DNA of 27,174 bases from Streptomyces sp. NRRL F-4489 (lineage in GTDB: Bacteria > Actinomycetota > Actinomycetes > Streptomycetales > Streptomycetaceae): assembly GCF_001509485.1 (NCBI RefSeq), contig NZ_LLZI01000281.1, positions 1 through 27,174 of the forward strand. Reading direction: 5' to 3'. This document shows, in pieces, positions 7,331-16,501 of this stretch. Positions within the stretch are counted from its first letter, which is position 1. The number at the start of each line of letters is the position of its first letter. Made by a program: the position numbers and the translations under genes. The notes beneath the pieces were generated by a model. That model was not told where the DNA came from. It was given only the letters and a program-made list of their open reading frames with translations, and searched no databases.

Positions 7331-7918
7331 ATGCGTGCGGAACACCCCCGGCCCGGCACCACCGCCGCGCCCCACTCCCCGACGACCGACCCGCCGGCCG
7401 GCCCCGAACCCCGCTCCATAACTGTCCGTGATTCCATGACCACAAGCCTGCCACCCACCACTGACAATCCCCCCGACCCCGCCGCTGACCTGCTGTTTCC
7501 CGTCCCGGACGAGGACGGCGCGCCGTTCTGGGAGTACGCCGCGCGCGGTGAGCTGCGCGTGCAGACCTGCGCCGACTGCGACGAACCGCGCTTCCCGCCC
7601 CGGCCCTGCTGCCCGCACTGCCAGTCGTTCGCCGCGTACTGGCAGCGGATGAGCGGCCGCGGCCGGATCTGGTCGTACGTCGTCGCGCACCCGCCGCTGC
7701 TGCCCGCGTACGCCGCCCAGGCGCCCTACAACGCGGTCGTCGTGGAGCTGGCGGAGGCCCCGCGGATCCGGCTGGTGGGCAATGTCGTCGCCGCCCCGGA
7801 CGCCGCGCTCGACTCCGTCGACCCGGCCCGGCTGCGCATCGGCGCCCCGGTGAAGGCGGTCTTCCACACCCCGCCCGGCGGCCCGACCGTCCCCCGCTGG
7901 ATGCTGGAGCGGCCGTGA
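7331..7918 (+). CDS. DUF35 OB-fold/zinc-ribbon protein, partner of the adjacent Ltp protein
   Basis: A 195-residue DUF35 protein. The rubredoxin-like zinc ribbon is Cys80-x2-Cys83 and Cys94-x2-Cys97, followed by the OB fold (GRIWSYVVAH, YNAVVVELAEAPRIRLVGNV). Such proteins bind a thiolase-fold partner and shape its acyl-CoA site, as ChsH2 does for the Ltp2 aldolase. The ATG at 7331 has GAGGAG ten bases upstream, and the preceding stop codon ends at 7324. A second ATG at 7436 lacks a ribosome-binding site but would remove a disordered Pro/Thr-rich tail of 35 residues. Its last bases overlap the crotonase start (GTGA), so the three genes form one translationally coupled operon. Confidence 0.88.
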   Translation: MRAEHPRPGTTAAPHSPTTDPPAGPEPRSITVRDSMTTSLPPTTDNPPDPAADLLFPVPDEDGAPFWEYAARGELRVQTCADCDEPRFPPRPCCPHCQSFAAYWQRMSGRGRIWSYVVAHPPLLPAYAAQAPYNAVVVELAEAPRIRLVGNVVAAPDAALDSVDPARLRIGAPVKAVFHTPPGGPTVPRWMLERP

Positions 7919-8703
7919 CCGCCCCCGGGGTCCGCACCGAGATCGCCGACGGGGTCGCCCTGGTCACCCTCGACCGGCCCGCCCGCCACAACGCCCTCGA
8001 CCTGGCCACCGCCCGGCAACTCGCCGCCGTATGGGACGGGTTCCGCTTCGACGACTCCGTACGGGCGGCGGTGCTCACCGGTGCCGGCGGCCGGGCCTTC
8101 TGCACCGGTATCGACCGCGCCGCCGACGTCCCCCAGCCGGCCTCCCCGTTCTCCCTGGACGACCCGCTGCTGCGGATCGGCCCCAAGGCCAACGACCTGT
8201 GGAAACCGGTCATCGCCGCGGTCGAGGGGATGGCCTGCGGCGGCGCCTTCTACCTGCTGGGCGAGGCGGAGTTCATCATCGCCGCCGAGGACGCGGTCTT
8301 CTTCGACCCGCACACCACCTACGGGATGGTCAGCGCCTACGAGTCCGTCCTCATGGCCCAGCGGATGCCCTACGGGGAGATCGCCCGGCTCGCCCTGATG
8401 GGCACCGCGGAACGCCTCGGCGCCCACCGGGCGTACGCCACCGGGCTGGTCTCCGAGCTGACCGCGCCCGGCGCGGCCGCCGCGACCGCGCTGCGCCGCG
8501 CCGCGGTGCTCGCCGCCCAGCCCACCGAGGCCGTCCAGGGCACCGTACGGGCCCTGTGGGCGGCGCGGGAGGCGGCCAGGACCCAGGCCCTGGCGCACGC
8601 CCCGCAGCTGATCGCGCTCGGCAACCTCCCGCCGGACCGCCAGGCCGCCCTGTTCGTCGCCCGGGAACGCGGCCCCGGCGCGCCCCCGCCGCCCGTCAGA
8701 TGA
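7915..8703 (+). CDS. Crotonase-superfamily protein without the hydratase glutamates
   Basis: A 262-residue enoyl-CoA hydratase/isomerase-fold protein. The N-terminal part is canonical (VALVTLDRPARHNALD; VLTGAGGRAFCTGID) and EGMACGGAF forms the oxyanion-hole turn. Aligning by eye to mitochondrial crotonase, Glu144 is replaced by Tyr113 and Glu164 by His133 in FFDPHTTYG. It is therefore unlikely to be a simple hydratase. Isomerase, hydrolase or C-C lyase activity on a CoA ester is more likely, and ring-opening hydrolases of steroid catabolism also belong to this fold. The GTG start overlaps the DUF35 stop codon, so it is the third gene of the operator-controlled operon. A bidirectional terminator follows. 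Confidence 0.87.
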   Translation: MTAPGVRTEIADGVALVTLDRPARHNALDLATARQLAAVWDGFRFDDSVRAAVLTGAGGRAFCTGIDRAADVPQPASPFSLDDPLLRIGPKANDLWKPVIAAVEGMACGGAFYLLGEAEFIIAAEDAVFFDPHTTYGMVSAYESVLMAQRMPYGEIARLALMGTAERLGAHRAYATGLVSELTAPGAAAATALRRAAVLAAQPTEAVQGTVRALWAAREAARTQALAHAPQLIALGNLPPDRQAALFVARERGPGAPPPPVR

Positions 8704-8707
8704 CCCG

Positions 8708-8741
8708 CCGGGCCCGGTACAGCCCCCTGTGCCGGTCCCGG
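8708..8741. terminator. Bidirectional terminator between convergent genes
   Basis: CCGGGCCCGGTACAG (8708-8722) pairs with CTGTGCCGGTCCCGG (8727-8741), with one mismatch and one G-U pair and a four-base loop. It lies between the crotonase stop and the lipoprotein stop, which are 45 bases apart. Confidence 0.75.
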
Positions 8742-8748
8742 TGAGGCG

Positions 8749-9348
8749 TCACATCTTGGTCTTGTGCGCCCGGGTGATCTGGCAGGTGTACCAGAACGCC
8801 TGCCACGACGACTGGTTGAGCGTGTACGTGGCCGTGTAGGTCTCGGTCGCCCCCGGGGCCACCACCACGCTGCGCTCGTGCACCCCGTACGTCGTTCCGT
8901 CCGCCGGCTTGTCCTTCATCCAGTCGATCCGCATGTCGTAGGAGTACGTACTGGTCGTGGACGGGTTGGTGATGGAGAGCGTGTAGGTGAAGCGGCGCAG
9001 CGAGGCGGAGAAGTCGCAGCCGCTGCCGCGCACGTCCGACCGCCCGTCCGGGTCGAAGGTCTCCTGCGTCGGCGACGGCGACGGCGAGTAGGTGTCGTAG
9101 CCCGGCGTGTACGAGGGCGTCGGGTCGTAAGGGTTGTAACTGGACGAGGAGGACGACGGGCTGGGCCAGTTGCTCGGCATGACGACGTTGGGCCGAGGGG
9201 GCGAGAAGCAGCCGCTCAGCGTGGCGAGCGCGACCGCCGCCAGCGCCGCCGCGACGCCCGCCCTGCCGCCCCGCCGGGCGCGGCCCCCGGTGCTCCCTGC
9301 GCTCCCCGTGTCCCCGGTGGACGTGCCCGTACGCGTGCGCTGATCCAT
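8749..9348 (-). CDS. Predicted lipoprotein with Ser/Pro-rich stalk
   Basis: A 199-residue exported lipoprotein of unknown function. A basic N-terminal region with an Arg-rich stretch precedes the hydrophobic segment AGVAAALAAVALATLSGC, whose lipobox LSGC puts the acylated cysteine at residue 47. A low-complexity Ser/Pro/Tyr-rich linker follows, to about residue 105. The C-terminal domain of roughly 95 residues (SGCDFSASLRRFTYTLSITN, then VVVAPGATETYTATYTL) looks like an extracellular beta-sandwich of the FxLYD or Ig-like kind. The ATG at 9348 has GAGG four bases upstream; an upstream in-frame start would delay the signal sequence. No regulon operator precedes it. Confidence 0.8.
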   Translation of the reverse strand: MDQRTRTGTSTGDTGSAGSTGGRARRGGRAGVAAALAAVALATLSGCFSPPRPNVVMPSNWPSPSSSSSSYNPYDPTPSYTPGYDTYSPSPSPTQETFDPDGRSDVRGSGCDFSASLRRFTYTLSITNPSTTSTYSYDMRIDWMKDKPADGTTYGVHERSVVVAPGATETYTATYTLNQSSWQAFWYTCQITRAHKTKM

Positions 9349-9557
9349 GTGCCTCGACCATCCCCCGTTGCTGCTGCCGAACCCGCCGACCCCGACAGGG
9401 TTGACGCGTGCACGGCACCCTAGCAAGCCCCGGCAACGGCCCCTACGGGCACCGGCCGGAGTCGTACGCCGCCGGGTCCACTCGTCTCGCGGGGGTGGAC
9501 GGGCAGGCGTAGCGTCGGTTGCGGAGGACGACGGAACGAGCGAAGCGAGGCGACGCC

Positions 9558-10187
9558 GTGGTGCGCAACGTTCTCGGGTCCCTGATCGCCCTCATCGGAG
9601 CGGCGGCCGCCGTCTGGAGCCCCTTCCGTCCCTGGTACGACGGCCGTCAGGGCAGCGACATACGGATCGAGGACCTCTTCGGCGGCCTCACCGGCAGCGG
9701 CGCCACGCTCTTCGGGTCGCTGCTGCTGCCGATGGCGTTCGCCGGACTGCTGGCGCTGGTCGGGGTGGTGCTGCGGTCCCGGCTGCTGATCACCCTCGCC
9801 GGGCTGGTGGTGCTCGGCTTCACCATCCTGTGGATGGTCCGCCAGGGGCAGAGCGCCGGTGAACTCACCGCCGGTGCCCGCGGACTGGGCGTCGGCGCGG
9901 CCAGCGCCCTCGGCGGCGGCGCCCTGCTGATCCTGGGCGCGCTCATCATGCGCGGCCGCCGGCGCCGGGTGCCCGCCCACGAGGACGAGCCCGAGGACGA
10001 GCGCGACGGGCGCCACGGGCGCGCGGCGGATCCGCCGACCCGGCCCGTGGACTGGGGCGCCCAGCAGTGGCGGCCGGGCGGTGCGACGGGTGGCGCGGCG
10101 GGTGGTGAACGGGCCGCGGGCGGGCGCCCGGAGGGCAGGGACCGGCCGCCGGACGAGCCCGGTGGGCCGGGCCCGGACCGCGGCTGA
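9558..10187 (+). CDS. Four-helix membrane protein with disordered C-terminus
   Basis: A 209-residue membrane protein of unknown function. Four hydrophobic helices are visible: residues about 4-20 (NVLGSLIALIGAAAAVW), then LFGSLLLPMAFAGLLALVGVVL, LLITLAGLVVLGFTILWMV and LGVGAASALGGGALLILGALIM. An Arg cluster then marks the cytoplasmic face. The last 65 residues are charged and Gly/Pro/Arg-rich, probably disordered in the cytoplasm. The GTG start at 9558 has GCGAGG seven bases upstream; a longer start at 9519 lacks one. It is convergent with afsK, 29 bases away. In S. coelicolor the AfsK inhibitor KbpA is encoded next to afsK, so this is a positional candidate for a KbpA counterpart, but I did not recognise the sequence. 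Confidence 0.75.
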   Translation: MVRNVLGSLIALIGAAAAVWSPFRPWYDGRQGSDIRIEDLFGGLTGSGATLFGSLLLPMAFAGLLALVGVVLRSRLLITLAGLVVLGFTILWMVRQGQSAGELTAGARGLGVGAASALGGGALLILGALIMRGRRRRVPAHEDEPEDERDGRHGRAADPPTRPVDWGAQQWRPGGATGGAAGGERAAGGRPEGRDRPPDEPGGPGPDRG

Positions 10188-10216
10188 CGCCTGGCCAGGA
10201 CCACCGGCCGCGCCCG

Positions 10217-12682
<2,466 letters not shown>

Positions 12683-13056
12683 TTGCCTGCCACCTCCCCG
12701 TGGGGCGTTAAGAACGAGACCCTCACTCAAGCCGCGAACCGCCGTGAGCCACTGCCCCGCGCGGCGTCCGGCCGCCTGGCCGAAACGGCCGTACGGCCCT
12801 TGATTCTTCCTGGCCGGGCCTGCGGTTGCGAACCCGGGGCCTGTCGGCCGTGTCACGACACTCCGCCTGCCGTCCGCAACAACACCATTACCCGGCGTAT
12901 TCCACCCCGCCCTGACGTGCGCCGATACGTCCGGGGACGGGCGAATGCCGACGGGTTACCGGCCGGTCGGACCGCGCCTTTGACCGGCGTTCGCGGAATT
13001 TCCGCCGCTCATCGCCCCATCCGGACTGTTGGATTCCGTGTTCGCGGACGCGGAGA

Positions 13057-13089
13057 CCGGTGCATAACCGGCGCATAACCGGTGCGTAA
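13057..13089 (+). repeat. Three tandem 11-bp repeats CCGG(T/C)GC(A/G)TAA
   Basis: The units are CCGGTGCATAA, CCGGCGCATAA and CCGGTGCGTAA, contiguous and with one helical turn of period. Read on the minus strand each unit starts GGTTA, so the array resembles the 11-base direct-repeat operators used by PhoP and by SARP-type activators such as AfsR in Streptomyces. The unit sequence does not match the PHO-box consensus well. It lies about 375 bases upstream of the afsK start. Confidence 0.7.
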
Positions 13090-13343
13090 CGGCGGCTCCG
13101 CCGGTCCGTGCCGCCCGCCCGGAGCGCCGCTCACCGGTGGCCGAAACCATTCGCCCGCCGCCCCCGTATCCCCGTACATCTCCCCGTCCCCGTCCCCGCC
13201 CCTGTGCCGCGCCGCGCGCCGGCGGGTCAATTCTGCGCCGCCCGCGGCGATTTCGGGGCCGCGACACCGCGTGCGGCGCAGGGATTCCCGGGCCGTCCCG
13301 GCCGGCCGCCGCCGGGTCCGTGCCGGGCCGGTGTCCACCGAAG

Positions 13344-13364
13344 TTGTCCACAGGCTGTTGATAA
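13344..13364. promoter_or_regulatory. Inverted pair of DnaA-box 9-mers
   Basis: TTGTCCACA at 13344-13352 on the plus strand equals the preferred Streptomyces DnaA box. TTATCAACA, its near equivalent, lies on the minus strand at 13356-13364. The two face each other across three bases. A weaker GTGTCCACC is at 13331. Two boxes do not make an origin, but they could be a DnaA regulatory or titration site. Confidence 0.45.
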
Positions 13365-13510
13365 CAGTATTCACTGGATCGGACCAATGGCGGCCGGTCC
13401 GTTCCCGGCGGCGAGCGGGCCCCCGGCCAGGGCGGTCGCGGGCGCCGCGGGGCCCGAACTCCCGCGTCCCCATTTGCAGGCAGCCAAATCGCGCTCCGAT
13501 CACCCCTCGG

Positions 13511-13529
13511 TAAGCTGACGGCATGACAG
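13511..13529 (+). promoter_or_regulatory. Leaderless promoter of the TetR gene with degenerate regulon operator
   Basis: TAAGCT (13511-13516) is a good -10 hexamer six bases before the ATG at 13523, and there is no Shine-Dalgarno sequence, so the transcript is probably leaderless. CTGACGGCATGACAG (13515-13529) matches nine of the ten defined bases of CTGAC-N5-GTCAG and overlaps the start codon. This would allow autoregulation, although its mismatch (GACAG for GTCAG) falls inside the conserved core. Confidence 0.45.
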
Positions 13530-14170
13530 GACAAGTTCGAACCGTCGACGGCAGAGTTGCCGGCCGCCGCGGACAGGCGACGCGGCAAAAGCTTCTCGAC
13601 TGCCTCAGCGAAATGCTCAGTTCGTCCCCCTATCGGGACGTCAAAGTCATCGATGTGGCCCGAAAAGCGGGCACTTCACCCGCGACGTTCTATCAGTACT
13701 TCCCTGATGTGGAAGGCGCGGTTCTGGAAATCGCCGAGGAGATGGCGAAAGAAGGCGCGAGCCTGACCGATCTTGTCGCCGGACGTTCCTGGGTGGGCAA
13801 ATCCGGCTGGCAGGCCGCCGAGGAGCTGGTCGACGGCTTCCTGTCCTTCTGGCGCCGGCACGACGCGATCCTGCGCGTGGTCGACCTGGGCGCCGCCGAG
13901 GGCGACAAGCGGTTCTACAAGCTCCGCATGAAGATCCTCAACGCGGTGACCAACTCCCTTACCGAGTCCATCGAGCAGCTCCAGGCCAAGAACAAGGTCG
14001 ACAAGGACGTCAGCGCCGCGGCCATGGCCGGCTCGATCGTGGCGATGCTGGCGGCGGTCGCCGGCCACCAGAAGGGCTTCCAGAGCTGGGGCGTCAAGCA
14101 GGCCGAGCTCAAGCCGAATCTCGCCCTGCTGGTCCACTACGGCGTCACGGGCAAGAAGCCCACCAAGTAG
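13523..14170 (+). CDS. TetR-family transcriptional regulator
   Basis: A 215-residue all-helical regulator. The helix-turn-helix lies at about residues 40-60 (VKVIDVARKAGTSPATFYQYF), ending in the TFYQYF signature of TetR proteins, and is preceded by RRGQATRQKLLDCLSEML. The rest is the dimerisation and ligand-binding domain, with FWRRHDAILRVVDLGAAEGD and the C-terminal AAAMAGSIVAMLAAVAGHQ. In TetR systems of lipid and steroid catabolism the ligand is often an acyl-CoA intermediate. It is the only TetR gene in a window where one palindrome precedes all acyl-CoA units, so it is the leading candidate repressor. Its own start overlaps a degenerate copy. Control by a TetR protein encoded elsewhere cannot be excluded. 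The first 200 bases are less G+C-rich than neighbouring genes. Confidence 0.92.
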   Translation: MTGQVRTVDGRVAGRRGQATRQKLLDCLSEMLSSSPYRDVKVIDVARKAGTSPATFYQYFPDVEGAVLEIAEEMAKEGASLTDLVAGRSWVGKSGWQAAEELVDGFLSFWRRHDAILRVVDLGAAEGDKRFYKLRMKILNAVTNSLTESIEQLQAKNKVDKDVSAAAMAGSIVAMLAAVAGHQKGFQSWGVKQAELKPNLALLVHYGVTGKKPTK

Positions 14171-14268
14171 CGCGCGCCCGCGTCCGGCGCCGATGAGGCC
14201 GCCGGTCCGCCGGCCGCGCCCCGGCCGCCACCGCGCCGCCGCCGTCCCGGTACCGCCGGGAACCGTTC

Positions 14269-14340
14269 GTCCTGCGTCCTGCCTGCTGCGCCCTCCGCCC
14301 GTCCGTCCTGCCGTCCTGCCGCCGGCCCGTTCGTCCTGCC
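14269..14340 (+). repeat. Five dispersed GTCCTGC(C) repeats in a 316-bp gene-free gap
   Basis: Copies start at 14269, 14276, 14305, 14313 and 14333, mostly as adjacent pairs. The gap between the TetR stop and the oxidoreductase stop (14171-14486) otherwise holds only a strong inverted repeat at 14401. No gene is visible in it. Confidence 0.55.
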
Positions 14341-14400
14341 ATAGCCGGGCCCGCGGCGGTATCCGCAATCCACAGCCGGGGCGCCGCGGTCATACCGCCT

Positions 14401-14451
14401 GCGCGGCGGGTGCCGCCGGTCCGCCTCCGGGGCGTACGGCACCCGCCGCGC
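14401..14451. terminator. Perfect 15-bp inverted repeat, bidirectional terminator
   Basis: Arms 14401-14415 (GCGCGGCGGGTGCCG) and 14437-14451 (CGGCACCCGCCGCGC) are perfectly complementary, with a 21-base loop. It lies between the convergent TetR and deazaflavin oxidoreductase genes, 36 bases before the latter's stop codon. No T tract flanks it. Confidence 0.7.
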
Positions 14452-14486
14452 CCTGTGGGCGGGGGCGTCCGCGCCCGCCCCGGTAG

Positions 14487-14966
14487 TCAGCGCCCGTCGA
14501 GGCGGTCCAGCCGGAACAGCCGGATCTCCCGGTCCACCCGCGCCTGGTACGCCGCGTACGGCGGCCAGAAGGCCAGCGCCGCCCGCCAGGCCCGGTCCCG
14601 TTCCTCGCCGGTCAGCAGCCGGGCCCGCACCGGGATGTCGCGGCCCCGCCAACTCACCTCCGCCTCCGGGTTCTTCAGCAGGTTCGCGGTCCACGACGGA
14701 TGCCCGGGGCGGCCGAAGTTGCTGCCGATCAGCAGCCAGCCGCCGTCCTCCTGCGGCATGCAGGACAGCGGGGTGCGCCGCGGCAGCCCGCTGCGCGCCC
14801 CCGTCGCGGTCAGTACGACGCCGGGCAGCATCCGGGTGCTGAGCAGGGCCTTCCCGCCGCTGAGGCGGTGCACGGCGCGGTCCAGCGCGGGGATGACGTG
14901 CGGCGCGATCCGCGCGAACGTACGGGTCGAGGAGAGTCTCTGCACCAGCTGGGCGCGGCGGTCCAT
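14487..14966 (-). CDS. Deazaflavin (F420)-dependent nitroreductase-family protein (Ddn-like)
   Basis: A 159-residue split-beta-barrel protein of the Ddn/Rv3547 type, which uses reduced F420 to reduce quinones, enones or nitro compounds. Family signatures are LTATGARSGLPRRTPL near residues 52-67, IGSNFGRPGHPSWTANLLKNPEAEV near 79-103, and the C-terminal FWPPYAAYQARVDREI, which binds the cofactor and substrate. Length is typical. Its ATG shares one base with the stop codon of the acyl-CoA dehydrogenase gene (TGATG), so the two are translationally coupled and controlled from the promoter region at 16409. Together with the LLM protein at 2675, this gives the locus two probable F420-linked redox enzymes. 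Confidence 0.9.
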   Translation of the reverse strand: MDRRAQLVQRLSSTRTFARIAPHVIPALDRAVHRLSGGKALLSTRMLPGVVLTATGARSGLPRRTPLSCMPQEDGGWLLIGSNFGRPGHPSWTANLLKNPEAEVSWRGRDIPVRARLLTGEERDRAWRAALAFWPPYAAYQARVDREIRLFRLDRLDGR

Positions 14967-16327
14967 CAGGCACCGACCGCCGCTCGCGCCACCGGGGCCA
15001 CCGGCCCGCCCACGCCGGGCGCTCCCCCGGGATCCCCGCCCGGTCCGAAGAGCCCGGCCCGTTCAGCGGCCCGGGCGCGCAGCGCGGGCACCGGGCCGAG
15101 CAGCAGTTCGTCGCCGGCCGCCCGGGCGAAGGCGCGGCGCGCGGCGCGGTCCCCGGGGGCTCCGGGCCCGCCGGGCAGCTGCACCGCCTCCGCGGCCACC
15201 GCGCGCAGCGCCTCCAGCGCCTGGGCCAGGGCGAGCGCGCCCGCCCCGGGTGCGGCCGGACCGCCCGCGTGCCCGCCGTCCGCCGCCCGGGCCGCGTGGT
15301 GCGCCGCGGTACGCGCCGACTCCACCGCCCCGTACAGCTCGGCGAGCCGGTGCCGGATGCCCTGGAGGGCGCCGGCCGGGCCGCCGTCCCGGAGGCAGGC
15401 GCGCAGCCGCCCGGCCGTACGGGACAGCAGCGCGCCCGCCGCACCGGCCGCCTCCGCCGCCAGGCAGGCGGCCGCGGTCTCCCCGGTGGCGGCCAGCGCC
15501 GCGGCCACCGCGTCGGCGGCCCGGTCGGTGTCCGCCGGCGCCTCGCCGAGCAACTCCGCCGGGACGTCGCGGAGTTCCAGCCCGGCCTGCGGCCTGGTGC
15601 CGTCCGCCGCGTCCTGCCGGGTCCGGCGCAGACCGGGCACCCCCGCGCCATCCGGGCCCGCGCCGTCCGGGCCCGCCGCCCGTACGGCGAAGAGCAGGGT
15701 GCGGCCGCGCGCGAAGCCGCCGGTGTGCGCGGCGACCACCAGCAGGTCCGCGGTGCGTCCGTCGAGGACCTGCCCGGCCTCCCCGTAGAGCCGCCAGCTG
15801 CCGGCCGCCCCCTGGGGACCGCCGTCCGGCGGCGCACCCGGGGCGGGCTCCGGTGACCACCGGGCCTGGATGCCGCCGGACCGGCCGCCGCCGGCCCAGT
15901 CCCCGCCGCCGGTCCCGGTCAGCGCCAGCGCGGTGGCCAGCCGCCCGCCGGGGACGGCCAGCGCGGCGGTCAGCTCCCCGGCGGCCAGGGCGGGCAGCAG
16001 GGCGGCCCGCCGCCGCTCGCCGCCCAGCGCGCACAGCAGCGGCGCGGCCAGCGCGGCGGTGCCGATCAGCGGCGAGGGGAAGCCGGCCCGGCCGGTCTCC
16101 TCGCAGGCGAGCGCGAGCCCGGCGGTCCCGTGCCCGGCCCCGCCGTACGCGGCGGGCAGCGCCAGGCCGGGCAGCCCGGCCGCCGCGGCCAGCCGCCGCC
16201 ACACCGCCCGGTCGTACCCGTCCGGACCGTCCGGCGCCCCGGCCCCCTCCGGGCCCCCGTACCGGCCCAGCAGGGCGCGCAGCGGGCGGCGGATCTCGTC
16301 CTGCTCCTCGGTGAACGCGGCATCCAT
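14966..16327 (-). CDS. Acyl-CoA dehydrogenase-family protein, degenerate active site
   Basis: A 453-residue acyl-CoA dehydrogenase-like flavoprotein. The N-terminal helical domain is clear (FTEEQDEIRRPLRALLGRYG; LPGLALPAAYGGAGHGTAGLALACEETGRAGFPSP), as is the AAGELTAALA segment before the middle barrel. That barrel carries Gly/Pro-rich insertions. At the C-terminus the usual QLHGGIGFT-type loop reads VQLPGGPGAPG, and no YEGT-like or other obvious catalytic glutamate was found. Heteromeric FadE enzymes of steroid catabolism pair one catalytic with one non-catalytic subunit, so this may be the latter, but no partner lies in the window. Start ATG at 16327 with GGAGG upstream. It is the first gene of a coupled pair, divergent from the second Ltp gene, with an operator at 16409. 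Confidence 0.82.
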   Translation of the reverse strand: MDAAFTEEQDEIRRPLRALLGRYGGPEGAGAPDGPDGYDRAVWRRLAAAAGLPGLALPAAYGGAGHGTAGLALACEETGRAGFPSPLIGTAALAAPLLCALGGERRRAALLPALAAGELTAALAVPGGRLATALALTGTGGGDWAGGGRSGGIQARWSPEPAPGAPPDGGPQGAAGSWRLYGEAGQVLDGRTADLLVVAAHTGGFARGRTLLFAVRAAGPDGAGPDGAGVPGLRRTRQDAADGTRPQAGLELRDVPAELLGEAPADTDRAADAVAAALAATGETAAACLAAEAAGAAGALLSRTAGRLRACLRDGGPAGALQGIRHRLAELYGAVESARTAAHHAARAADGGHAGGPAAPGAGALALAQALEALRAVAAEAVQLPGGPGAPGDRAARRAFARAAGDELLLGPVPALRARAAERAGLFGPGGDPGGAPGVGGPVAPVARAAVGA

Positions 16328-16408
16328 CGGCGGGCTCCTCCCGGCCGTGCGGCGACGCCGTCCGCCCGGGCGCCGTCCGCTCCGACGGCGCCCGACCCGA
16401 ACGGCGAT

Positions 16409-16423
16409 CTGACGGGCCGTCAT
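16409..16423. promoter_or_regulatory. Operator, one mismatch, in front of the acyl-CoA dehydrogenase gene
   Basis: CTGACGGGCCGTCAT differs from CTGAC-N5-GTCAG only in the last base. On the minus strand a -10-like TATTAT (complement of 16422-16427) is immediately upstream, so the operator would sit at the transcription start of the dehydrogenase/oxidoreductase pair. Confidence 0.65.
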
Positions 16424-16501
16424 AATAGGTACCGGGCAGCCACTTTCCCAGAGTGCGAACACCATGGACCGGGCCCTCAAGGTCTGCCCGCCCCAAGCTA
16501 T

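Larger units (their letters stand above)
12683..13522. other. 840-bp gene-free divergent region between afsK and the TetR gene
   Basis: No open frame here has a credible start, domain or codon pattern. The region is richer in A+T than its surroundings. It holds a 12-bp palindrome at 12850-12861 (GTGTCACGACAC), three tandem 11-bp repeats at 13057-13089, an inverted pair of DnaA-box-like 9-mers at 13344-13364, and the likely leaderless TetR promoter at its right end. Both flanking genes are transcribed outwards, so it must contain the afsK promoter. Confidence 0.7.

Noticed and set aside
6062..7867. N-terminal extension of the minus-strand ligase frame (total 1150 residues) suggesting a fusion protein
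   Set aside because: The extension is the reverse complement of the Ltp and DUF35 genes and crosses an operator and promoter. A good ribosome-binding site marks the start at 6061.
8689..8705. GTCAGATGAC at the end of the first crotonase as an operator
   Set aside because: It lies in coding sequence at a stop codon, with no matching left arm at the required spacing.
13057..13089. CRISPR array or plasmid iterons
   Set aside because: The units are contiguous 11-mers without spacers, and no cas or replication initiator gene is present.
13331..13364. A chromosomal or plasmid replication origin
   Set aside because: Only two good DnaA boxes are present. Streptomyces oriC has many, next to dnaA and dnaN, and no replication genes are nearby.
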